Of a DNA stretch of 40,964 nucleotides, positions 16,644 through 23,550 are shown piece after piece (the first letter of the stretch is position 1; each line of letters opens with the position of its first letter). Position numbers and translations under genes: made by a program. Location of the stretch: positions 1 through 40,964 of the forward strand of contig JABIUA010000003.1 in the NCBI GenBank assembly GCA_018667575.1, written 5' to 3'. The DNA is from Methanobacteriota archaeon. Lineage in GTDB: Archaea > Thermoplasmatota > Poseidoniia > Poseidoniales > Poseidoniaceae. The notes below the pieces were generated by a model. The model was not told where the DNA came from. It saw only the letters and a program-made list of their open reading frames with translations, and ran no database searches.

Positions 16644-17309
16644 TCAATCATCATCAGAATATAATTCCTTTACTGCTCCATCTTTGGCATTACGTTCGAA
16701 CCATTCTGTTTTAACTAAATCTCCAAGTTTATCAACACCAGCTTCGATTAAATCTTTATCTTTTGATTCAGATTCAATCCATCTTTTTCCAGAAATCTCG
16801 GCATATTTTTCATTTGCCTCTTGTATCAAAGACTCTCCTACAGTTATTTCTTCTAAAATATCATCATAATCCTTATTTTTCATTGCATCAATACGCTGAT
16901 TGTCTTTGTTCAATGATTTTGAAAACACTCCACTAGTAGGTCCTTTATCGTCGAAACCTCTTGAACGACGATGTTTCTTGTTGGTGAAAGCAGCCTCTAT
17001 TTTTTCGAATTCTCCTTTTTTGTATAGCGCTATTGTATTCTGGAATTCTGCAAAATCACGCTCTAAGTCGATTTCAAACTTTTTTGCGAAGTCTCTCACT
17101 TCGATATTCTTTTTATTCTGAATCAATGTATAATTTAGGCCAAGAAGTACCATCAGTGCGAGTATGGTTATGATTCTAAAATTCAATTCTATGAAGTAGA
17201 AAAGAGCGAGTAAACTACAACCGATAATTAGGATACTAGTAATCAATAACGTCATGTTAAGGCGGTATATTCGATTGATGAATCGATCATATTCCGAACT
17301 ATAATCCAT
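16644..17309 (-). CDS. Hypothetical protein with N-terminal membrane hairpin
   Basis: The family is not recognised. Two adjacent hydrophobic helices (LLITSILIIGCSLLALFYFI and IITILALMVLLGLNYTLI) are followed by about 150 charged, mostly helical residues (DFAKKFEIDLERDFAEFQN; EKIEAAFTNKKHRRSRGFD), ending in an acidic SDDD. The long soluble part probably faces the cytoplasm. The next upstream gene, another double-helix membrane protein, ends four bases before this ATG, so the two are likely cotranscribed and may form a complex. Nothing indicates enzymatic function. Confidence 0.6.
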   Translation of the reverse strand: MDYSSEYDRFINRIYRLNMTLLITSILIIGCSLLALFYFIELNFRIITILALMVLLGLNYTLIQNKKNIEVRDFAKKFEIDLERDFAEFQNTIALYKKGEFEKIEAAFTNKKHRRSRGFDDKGPTSGVFSKSLNKDNQRIDAMKNKDYDDILEEITVGESLIQEANEKYAEISGKRWIESESKDKDLIEAGVDKLGDLVKTEWFERNAKDGAVKELYSDDD

Positions 17310-17313
17310 ATTC

Positions 17314-17631
17314 TCAGCCTTTATTGATTATTGAATTTAGAGTTACTTCGAGATCTTCCTTGTGTAAACTTTCTTCATTCCATCGTAGTGATTTAATTGC
17401 AGTAATTTCGCTAGCCTTAATCGAATTGCTCATTCTATCAAAAGCAAACTGTATCAGTAATCCCATCAAAAGCAAGGCTGCTAGACCGAAATGCCAAGAA
17501 GTGAAATACCCAATAAGAACTGATACTATTATGGCCTGTACAATTGCAAAGATTCCGCGGAATAACATTCTTTTCTTTGATTTGATAGTATCTAGTAATC
17601 GTTGAGCGGCTTGTTTGCGAGTCATCGTCAT
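17314..17631 (-). CDS. Hypothetical small membrane protein, two helices
   Basis: The family is not recognised. A basic N-terminus (RKQAAQRLLDTIKSKKRM) leads into two membrane helices (GIFAIVQAIIVSVLIGYF and HFGLAALLLMGLLIQFAF), then a short tail with EASEITAIKSLRW-like helix. At 105 residues it has the same hairpin-plus-helix plan as its downstream neighbour, which starts five bases after its stop. ATG 17631 is used; ATG 17625 is equally possible. Confidence 0.58.
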   Translation of the reverse strand: MTMTRKQAAQRLLDTIKSKKRMLFRGIFAIVQAIIVSVLIGYFTSWHFGLAALLLMGLLIQFAFDRMSNSIKASEITAIKSLRWNEESLHKEDLEVTLNSIINKG

Positions 17632-17660
17632 AACAAATCCTCAGCATAGTGTAGAAAAAT

Positions 17661-18266
17661 TCAAATTAAAATGAAACAATCATCATCGATTTCAACGATT
17701 GAACCATTCATCAGCAAGTGTTCTAGTGCTTCATCTATCTCTTCGTATGACACTCCTCTTGAATCCATCTCAGAGACAATTTTTCCTAGTGTGGCAACCG
17801 GTTCTCCTTTTGCAATTTCTGACTCGATAGTCATCAATAGTAATTGACAAGCAACAGCCAAGAGCGGGTCGTCTCCTTGACTATCTGGTAGTAATTCAAG
17901 GAAGGTGTTTACAGGATGAGATTCGGATAGACCAGACTCTTCACTATCTACTGCTCTAGCGCCAAGCCCTAGCATGGATTTGTCATAATCTAGGTCGAAG
18001 CAGTCAAACAAATTTCGTTGTCCAGAATCGATCAGTTCTGCAGTACTGGGGTTGAGTCTTTTCGCTATATCTTCCAATCGTTTTAATCGTTGTTCAGATA
18101 TCTTCTTTTCACGAGCGATGTCAGAAGAAATCAATTCCATTGCCATTGTAGCTTGTTGTTTTAACCAAGCCTCTAAGGTCCACATTGGGTCTAAGCCACT
18201 CATTACTCCACAGAGCCTTTGAATCTCCTCGGGCATTGAATCGATATGAAGTGGCTCATCTCTCAT
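17661..18266 (-). CDS. Hypothetical soluble protein with possible C-terminal winged helix
   Basis: No family is recognised. The 201-residue protein has no membrane segment. Residues about 40-75 form a charged helix (SDIAREKKISEQRLKRLEDI). The last 45 residues (LGKIVSEMDSRGVSYEEIDEALEHLLMNGSIVEIDDDCFIL) look like a degenerate winged helix, resembling the C-terminal wings of archaeal replication or transcription proteins. That resemblance is weak and by pattern only. The ATG at 18266 is preceded by a spacer of about 90 bases with TTAATACAAA roughly 45 bases upstream, a possible TATA element. It could be regulatory or replication-associated; evidence is insufficient. Confidence 0.55.
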   Translation of the reverse strand: MRDEPLHIDSMPEEIQRLCGVMSGLDPMWTLEAWLKQQATMAMELISSDIAREKKISEQRLKRLEDIAKRLNPSTAELIDSGQRNLFDCFDLDYDKSMLGLGARAVDSEESGLSESHPVNTFLELLPDSQGDDPLLAVACQLLLMTIESEIAKGEPVATLGKIVSEMDSRGVSYEEIDEALEHLLMNGSIVEIDDDCFILI

Positions 18267-18357
18267 ACATATGTTTGATTGGTGACAGCCTATGAAGACT
18301 CGGTTTGTATTAAGTCAAAAAAGAGTTTTATCAAGGTTTAGAAATTAGTTTTTCAAA

Positions 18358-18984
18358 TCAACTTTGAGTTCTATTTTTCCATTCTTGTTCAAACTGGGCC
18401 CACATCTCTTGTTCGAGTTGTACACGTATTTGAGCTTCCATTTGGGGTTGTAATTCAATAATCAATTGTTCTTGAATTTCATATGCCATTGTTTGCCTTA
18501 CATGAGCCTCTGTGGCACGTATTAATTCTTCCCGTTCCCGTTCAAGCAACTCAGGAGAACTGCCGTTATTTTCATTTTTATTTCTATTTATTTCTGCTTG
18601 TACTACGCGCTCGATTTCACTCATCAACCTCTTGACAACAGCTAATTCCCATTCCTCTCTAGCGCTCGGCGTCAACATACGCGATGCTTCATTTTTCAAA
18701 GTCTGAACAATACGAGCCCGAACCGGGTTTCCAATCTCAAAGTCATGTGCTCCCGAGACAAAGCCAACTAGAGCATCTAACCACTCCTCTTCCTCAAGTT
18801 CATGGCCACAACCAGGGCAGGATATTTCAAAGGAATCAACTGCGAGTAGATTTTCTTCTATGATGGCTTCTTTCTTACCAGCTCTACGTTGTGGGGCTGG
18901 AGTTTCATCTAAATCAAATGAAATACTGGTGCCAAAAGTGCCTTTTTTTGGGTTTATTTCAGGTTCACGGACCATCTTCTTCAT
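18358..18984 (-). CDS. Hypothetical charged coiled-coil protein with CPGCGH half zinc ribbon
   Basis: The family is not recognised. A disordered, proline-containing N-terminus (KKGTFGTSISFDLDETPAPQRR) is followed by SCPGCGHELEEEEW, one half of a zinc knuckle with no second CxxC in the chain. The second half is strongly charged helix (ELLEREREELIRATEAHVRQ; IIELQPQMEAQIRVQLEQEMW), probably a coiled coil. A dimer in which each chain contributes two cysteines and a histidine would be one way to bind zinc; this is inference. Starts at ATG 18984 or 18975 are both possible. An eight-base inverted repeat lies one base-step upstream and includes GGTGAGAT, so it may hide the ribosome site or act as operator. 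Confidence 0.58.
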   Translation of the reverse strand: MKKMVREPEINPKKGTFGTSISFDLDETPAPQRRAGKKEAIIEENLLAVDSFEISCPGCGHELEEEEWLDALVGFVSGAHDFEIGNPVRARIVQTLKNEASRMLTPSAREEWELAVVKRLMSEIERVVQAEINRNKNENNGSSPELLEREREELIRATEAHVRQTMAYEIQEQLIIELQPQMEAQIRVQLEQEMWAQFEQEWKNRTQS

Positions 18985-19006
18985 ATCTCACCTATTTTGG
19001 TGAGAT
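18985..19006. promoter_or_regulatory. Eight-base inverted repeat at the start of the zinc-knuckle gene
   Basis: ATCTCACC-tatttt-GGTGAGAT is a perfect eight-base dyad that touches the ATG at 18984. In the coding sense the second arm (GGTGAGAT) is the only ribosome-site-like sequence, so an RNA hairpin would mask it. A TATA-like TTTTATC overlapping the upstream arm would instead make it a repressor site. Confidence 0.5.
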
Positions 19007-19051
19007 AAAAGTTTTACGCCGACAATAATTATTTTTTCACTTTTAGATAAT

Positions 19052-19804
19052 TTAACTAGACAATTCAACAAGTGATTGATTAATGTGTTTTAGTGTAAGA
19101 CGTAAATTATTATCATTGTCAAACGGTAACTGTAAAACTTCTTCTGGATCTTCAAACATCGAGACTAGGTTTTTCGCTACACGTGTAATCTCATCAACAA
19201 TAGTGATGCTTCCCATCTTTGCAGACCTTGAAAGCGGATTAAGGTCTACAACAATTACAGTTTTACCCATTGCAACTAATGCTTCGCATCTGTCTCCATC
19301 TTCTAAGGGAACCAGAATTACATCGCTTAGGAAAATTCCATTGTGACAACATTTGGCTCTAGGTCCTTCAAGCCCAGGTATTCGTGCATCAGGTGAAGCT
19401 CCGAGAATCTCCACATTCAAACCAAATTTTTGTTTGACCTCTTCGAGATGATTCAGCAATACTGACATCCTTTCTGGGGTTCGATAAAAAATATTAACTT
19501 CTATTGGACAATCAAGAAGAGAGGCAAGTTTCATCAACTCTTCTCCAGCAAGTGCGGTTGTATTACCATTGACACTTATCACTGGATTATTAGCTATCTT
19601 TAACCGGTACAGGGCATGCTTTGTTGCAGTCATTGCGGTTTCGATAGTCTTCTCTCCAATCAGATAGTCGTAAGCTTCTCCTCTTCCATGTGCGATTAGC
19701 GCGCTTTCAGCCAACATTCCCTTTTGTGCAGCACTTTCCAAAAGATGCCTTTTCAGTAAGGAATCATATCTTGGATGGCTCGGGTCAGCGGCGAAATCTT
19801 CCAT
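19052..19804 (-). CDS. 4-phosphopantoate--beta-alanine ligase (archaeal phosphopantothenate synthetase)
   Basis: This archaeal enzyme condenses 4-phosphopantoate with beta-alanine using ATP to form 4-phosphopantothenate, replacing bacterial pantothenate synthetase and kinase in CoA synthesis. The sequence covers the whole family: HPRYDSLLKRHLL, LIAHGRGEAYDYLIGEKTIE, NPVISVNGNTTALAGEEL, VNIFYRTPERM, GASPDARIPGLEGPRA, ILVPLEDGDRCEALV and VVDLNPLSRSAKMGSITIVD. Length (250) is normal. The ATG at 19804 has GGGTGA seven bases upstream. NadC ends 14 bases before it, so the two share a transcript, and pantoate kinase, the preceding CoA step, is divergent just beyond nadC. Confidence 0.95.
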   Translation of the reverse strand: MEDFAADPSHPRYDSLLKRHLLESAAQKGMLAESALIAHGRGEAYDYLIGEKTIETAMTATKHALYRLKIANNPVISVNGNTTALAGEELMKLASLLDCPIEVNIFYRTPERMSVLLNHLEEVKQKFGLNVEILGASPDARIPGLEGPRAKCCHNGIFLSDVILVPLEDGDRCEALVAMGKTVIVVDLNPLSRSAKMGSITIVDEITRVAKNLVSMFEDPEEVLQLPFDNDNNLRLTLKHINQSLVELSS

Positions 19805-19818
19805 ATTTATTCACCCGG

Positions 19819-20754
19819 CTAATTTAGTAGCATAGAGAGGTCTAGAGGGGCAACCCCTCGATTTAGGGCACTTGTTGAAAGAACATCTAGTCCACATTCA
19901 TACCAATCGGTAAGGCTCTCAAAGATAATCCCTCCACTGGCTTCAAGAATTACACTTTCCCTTAACCCCATATCTACTATTTGAGAGGCCACATCGTTAC
20001 TTCTTTCAGGGCCAAAATTATCTAACATTATGACTAGTTTTGGTTTATCTTCAATTTCTAGTTGATTCCAAATTGCAGCAGCAGTAATTGCTTCTTTTTC
20101 TTCTCGAACTTCAATTTCCAGAAATGCTCCAATCTCGGAGAGTTCAATATTTTGTAGATAGTTGGCGATTCTGGAACTATGGTCATCTAATTCAGGCATC
20201 ATAGTGGCAAGGTCATTTTCCTTTATCATTTTAGCATCGTATTTGTTTAATCGGTGAGTAAACCCTCCACCCATATGAACGGCCCACTTATCCAATAGGC
20301 CCCATACAGTTTTTCTTGTACAGGCAATTTGCCCTTTAGCCAATGAAGTCCAACGTTTTGTTTCTGTAGCGATCCCTGAAAGTTGCCCTAAAATATTGAG
20401 GATACTTCTTTCAACTCCTAATAATGTCTCTCTATCGCCATTTAATTCCGCGATTTCTTCACCTAATGATACCTTTTTTCCGTCGGTTGCAAACCAAGAG
20501 ATTTGAATCGATGGAGCCCAAATTTGAATGAGATGGTCCACCATTGATGTACCAATTATCAAACCATCACCTTTTGCGATAATTTTTGCACTAGTCTTGT
20601 CGCTACCACCCATGAAAGGCATTTCAATACCATCATCAACCAGTATTGTACTAATCCATCTGTCCATGCTGGACAATAACATTCGGCTCGGGCCTTCCTC
20701 AGCGGTCCACAATAAGTGGCCACGGTCATGTGGCAATTGGTTACTAGCCGCCAT
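19819..20754 (-). CDS. nadC: Nicotinate-nucleotide diphosphorylase (quinolinate phosphoribosyltransferase)
   Basis: NadC decarboxylates quinolinate and joins it to PRPP to give nicotinate mononucleotide, the committed step of de novo NAD synthesis. The sequence carries ERSILNILGQLSGIATETKRW, the substrate-binding CTRKTVWGLLDKWAVHMGGGFTHR with DAKMIKENDL, the barrel strand IMLDNFGPE and the phosphate-binding ILEASGGIIFES ending in LSTSALNRGVAPLDLS. At 311 residues it is slightly long, from an N-terminal extension before the usual start helix. It is probably cotranscribed with the downstream CoA ligase gene. nadA and nadB are not in this window. Confidence 0.92.
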   Translation of the reverse strand: MAASNQLPHDRGHLLWTAEEGPSRMLLSSMDRWISTILVDDGIEMPFMGGSDKTSAKIIAKGDGLIIGTSMVDHLIQIWAPSIQISWFATDGKKVSLGEEIAELNGDRETLLGVERSILNILGQLSGIATETKRWTSLAKGQIACTRKTVWGLLDKWAVHMGGGFTHRLNKYDAKMIKENDLATMMPELDDHSSRIANYLQNIELSEIGAFLEIEVREEKEAITAAAIWNQLEIEDKPKLVIMLDNFGPERSNDVASQIVDMGLRESVILEASGGIIFESLTDWYECGLDVLSTSALNRGVAPLDLSMLLN

Positions 20755-20811
20755 GATTGATGCTAAGAGTTCTCCATCTTCAAATCCCCTATCATTGGAA
20801 ATCTCTGATTT

Positions 20812-20821
20812 TCTTTATATT
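20812..20821 (+). promoter_or_regulatory. TATA box of the pantoate kinase gene (leaderless)
   Basis: TCTTTATATT ends about 25 bases before the ATG at 20846, the spacing expected if transcription starts at or very near that codon. No ribosome site precedes it. This supports ATG 20846 over the far-upstream start in the ORF track. Confidence 0.5.
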
Positions 20822-20845
20822 TCACACATATTCATCATAGTATTC

Positions 20846-21895
20846 ATGCATCTAATCGGTTTGCCTATGTATGGGAAGGATATGTCAGATACACTGATTG
20901 GCGGACATATTACTCTACTTTTTACCGTTGAAAAAGATGGTCGTTTATTGAGAAATCAAGGTAGTAGGGGGGCTGGTTTCAATGTTGAGCATGGCGTAAG
21001 AGCCACAGTTTCTCAAATTAAAAATCATAATAATGGCCAAGAAATCATTCTTTCAGCCGGCTCTTCTTTGGATAAGAAAATAGATTCTAAGAATGGAAAA
21101 ATCGAGGTAAGTGTATTTGACATGCACGGTCAAGAGATGGTAGATTCAACCGCTATCTACATTGATTTGGTGGAAGAACTTAGGCATGCTAAATTGTTGA
21201 AAAATAATAATTCATATTCCATCATAGTGAACTTAGATCTCCCTACAAGCCAAGGTTTTGGTATGTCTGCAGCTGGTCTTGTAGCAGTTGCTTATGCTTT
21301 TAGAGAATTAACTGGAAAGGGTCTTGCTGGACAATATCTACGATTATGTCACCGAATAGAAAGAATGCATGGTTCTGGTTTAGGCGACGTTTTAGGAATC
21401 TCAGCAGGCGGTGTTGAAATTAGACTTCAAGCCGGAGCGCCAGGTGCTTCGGGGCGGGCATTAGGATTTGCTTGCCCACAGCAGATTCTATTGGTTTGGC
21501 AACCTTCTGAGAAACGCCACACTTCGAAGTATATCGACGATGCAGAATGGCAAAATAAAATCACCCTTGCAGGGCAAAGAGCAGTTAATAATCTCAAAAG
21601 CGAGTCATGGGGTCATTCACAATGGAATGAAATTTTGAAACAGTCTAGGATTTTTGCTCAGGAATCAGATTTACTTGATGAGCCAGAAAGAAAGCATTTG
21701 CTCAGTACGGTTAGAGACATAGTTAGAGAACTCGAATTACAAACCAAAGTCAGTATTAGGCTTTGTATGCTGGGCGTTTCATTAGCAATATTACCCAGAG
21801 AATTATCAAAACCTTTGAAGAAAGAAGAGCTAGAATTAATCTCTAAACAATTAGATTCACTCGATATAGGTTCAAAGATGACTAAGATTTCATGA
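20846..21895 (+). CDS. Pantoate kinase (GHMP family)
   Basis: This archaeal kinase phosphorylates pantoate to 4-phosphopantoate, the substrate of the neighbouring ligase. Family features are IGGHITLLFTVEKDGRLLRNQGSRGAGFNVEHGV near the N-terminus, the GHMP ATP loop LPTSQGFGMSAAGLVAVAYAF, and RIERMHGSGLGDVLGISAGGVEIRLQAGAPG with the conserved acidic residue. The track draws the frame from 20528, but codons before 20846 lie antisense to nadC and have no family similarity. ATG 20846 agrees with the TATA box; ATG 20882 (MSDTLIGGHIT), preceded by GGAAGGA, is an alternative closer to the usual length. The stop overlaps the stop of the convergent TPD gene in TCATGA. Confidence 0.92.
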   Translation: MHLIGLPMYGKDMSDTLIGGHITLLFTVEKDGRLLRNQGSRGAGFNVEHGVRATVSQIKNHNNGQEIILSAGSSLDKKIDSKNGKIEVSVFDMHGQEMVDSTAIYIDLVEELRHAKLLKNNNSYSIIVNLDLPTSQGFGMSAAGLVAVAYAFRELTGKGLAGQYLRLCHRIERMHGSGLGDVLGISAGGVEIRLQAGAPGASGRALGFACPQQILLVWQPSEKRHTSKYIDDAEWQNKITLAGQRAVNNLKSESWGHSQWNEILKQSRIFAQESDLLDEPERKHLLSTVRDIVRELELQTKVSIRLCMLGVSLAILPRELSKPLKKEELELISKQLDSLDIGSKMTKIS

Positions 21896-22972
21896 AGAAT
21901 CTATGTTTAAACGAGATACATCTAGTGTGTCAGCATCCAATAATGTGCAGCCAGGAATGAATAAATTTTCACTAAATCCATGTCGATAAACGATTGCTCC
22001 ACTACCCCATTCTTCGATATAGCGATTCATTTGCTTGACCATTTTCTTACGTTGGAAATCAACATCAGCACCATAGAAGTGCTTTGCATCAATCCAAGCA
22101 ATCGGCTTTCCATTAATTTCAACATGGTCGAGTAATAATATGTCGGGAGTTCTAACTGGCCTGCCGAGTTCTTTCTTTTGCTCAGTTACCATTTCTGGCT
22201 GTTTTCTAATTCTAACCCCCTTTGATTCGAACCAATCAGACAGAATGTCCTCGAATAAATCTGCACGAATATGGGTTTCAGTTTGGTCAACATTTGAAAC
22301 TCGATCAGCTGCTTCAGCCATTTCAAATTCTTCACGTTCTCTTGTCGAAAGCTTACTTGGCGTACGCAATGATTCTTTTATTCTAGACTTAGACCATCTT
22401 TTCTCTGCTAGTATAACCCTAAAAATATTCATTGGCGGGAAATCAAATCTTTTTGACAAGTCTACTACATTCACCCCTTCATTGTATAATCTTAGTAATA
22501 CCTTTGAGCGCGATTTTAGTCTGCCATGGCCATATACTGTTTTTTGTTGTAAAAGGGCAGAGCGCAAAGATAGGACTTGGTCTAGGGTCATATTTCTATT
22601 TTTGACAATCTCTGCAATTTCATCAACACGAGCATCATCGAGCCAGCCAAATTCACCCTTACGTATTACGACTTTTGCCATCTCAGCTTCCTCTTTTAGT
22701 GGCACTGGCGAAGTTGGCCATGAGAAAGAGAACTCGCGAGGAATAATTTTCTCTTCTGGAAAGCCCATCAAAGGAGGGGTAATGGTAAAGCGTTGCAATG
22801 CCTTTTCTTCCATTTCCTGGACTATCTTTTTATTTCGCTCGATACGATTTTGTTTGGGAGTAGTTCCATATGGTCTACTTTTGGAGTGATTTCTAGGTCC
22901 CCTGTTAGAATATTTCTTCTTCTTATCATTGCCCTTGGACGGAGATTTTCCTTGGTTACTTCTCTCTGCCAC
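21890..22972 (-). CDS. CDIN1/C15orf41-like TPD-motif nuclease homologue
   Basis: This resembles the TPD family, whose human member CDIN1 (C15orf41) binds codanin-1 and is mutated in congenital dyserythropoietic anaemia type I. A basic, disordered N-terminus (KSPSKGNDKKKKYSNRGPR) is followed by two helix-turn-helix-like parts: residues about 110-140 (DEIAEIVKNRNMTLDQVLSLR) and about 160-190 (VNVVDLSKRFDFPPMNIFRVIL). The last third is a PD-(D/E)xK-type nuclease core with RTPDILLLDHVEINGKPIAWIDAKHFYGAD, in which TPD and IDAK supply the metal site. The module order matches the eukaryotic protein. Nuclease activity is inferred from the motif. It is followed on the same strand by no closely spaced gene and shows no operon partner. 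Confidence 0.82.
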   Translation of the reverse strand: MAERSNQGKSPSKGNDKKKKYSNRGPRNHSKSRPYGTTPKQNRIERNKKIVQEMEEKALQRFTITPPLMGFPEEKIIPREFSFSWPTSPVPLKEEAEMAKVVIRKGEFGWLDDARVDEIAEIVKNRNMTLDQVLSLRSALLQQKTVYGHGRLKSRSKVLLRLYNEGVNVVDLSKRFDFPPMNIFRVILAEKRWSKSRIKESLRTPSKLSTREREEFEMAEAADRVSNVDQTETHIRADLFEDILSDWFESKGVRIRKQPEMVTEQKKELGRPVRTPDILLLDHVEINGKPIAWIDAKHFYGADVDFQRKKMVKQMNRYIEEWGSGAIVYRHGFSENLFIPGCTLLDADTLDVSRLNIDSS

Positions 22973-23014
22973 AATACGAGGTTATCGACGGCCCTCCATG
23001 AATACTACGATTGA

Positions 23015-23536
23015 TTACTCTTCTTCATGCAACTTTTGAGCAATCGGTTTCATCTTAATAATGGCATTCTCTGCTAAGTCATTCAACCATTGTTTAGCAA
23101 TTTGCTTAGCACTGTTGGCTACTTTTTTGCTAAATATTTTCGACCATTTACTAGTTTGCCACCAAGCAGCGATTTCTATTCCTCCCTCCTCTTGCGATAA
23201 GATAGTGATTTCAAGGGACAGAGATTTCAATGCATTACCACTTTTTTTACCGTTTGAGGTTTGACCAAGCCAGTTGAAACGAACCTCGGTGAATTCGGGG
23301 TCATTTCCTATACGAATTTTGGTTACTTCCCACATCTCTTCAATTAATTGCTGCCTTTCTAAACGATGTAAATCAAATCTACTTCCTTCTTTTAATTGCC
23401 CACGTTCTTCTGATAAGATACGCTGAGCAGTAGAATTCCACTGTGGCCAATTATCTAAATCCATCAAGTTAATTACTACATTACGCGATTGTTCGATACT
23501 CAGAATTTTCCGCCAAACGCCATTGGGGGATTGCAT
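23015..23536 (-). CDS. SRPBCC/START-like domain protein (tentative)
   Basis: The 173-residue protein has the pattern of a helix-grip SRPBCC domain: an opening strand (WRKILSIEQSRNVVINLMDLDNWPQWNSTAQRIL), alternating strands (EFTEVRFNWLGQ; LKSLSLEITILSQ; GGIEIAAWWQTSK) and a long C-terminal helix (NSAKQIAKQWLNDLAENAIIKM). The DLDNWPQWN segment after helix one is typical of polyketide-cyclase-like members. Such domains bind hydrophobic ligands, but no ligand can be named. It lies between the TPD gene and leuS on the same strand, 14 bases downstream of leuS, and may be cotranscribed with the synthetase. Confidence in the gene is high; fold assignment is moderate. Confidence 0.68.
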   Translation of the reverse strand: MQSPNGVWRKILSIEQSRNVVINLMDLDNWPQWNSTAQRILSEERGQLKEGSRFDLHRLERQQLIEEMWEVTKIRIGNDPEFTEVRFNWLGQTSNGKKSGNALKSLSLEITILSQEEGGIEIAAWWQTSKWSKIFSKKVANSAKQIAKQWLNDLAENAIIKMKPIAQKLHEEE

Positions 23537-23550
23537 AATTACACAACCAT

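Noticed and set aside
20528-20845. N-terminal extension of pantoate kinase in the ORF track
   Set aside because: The extension is antisense to nadC, lacks similarity to pantoate kinases, and lies upstream of the likely TATA box.
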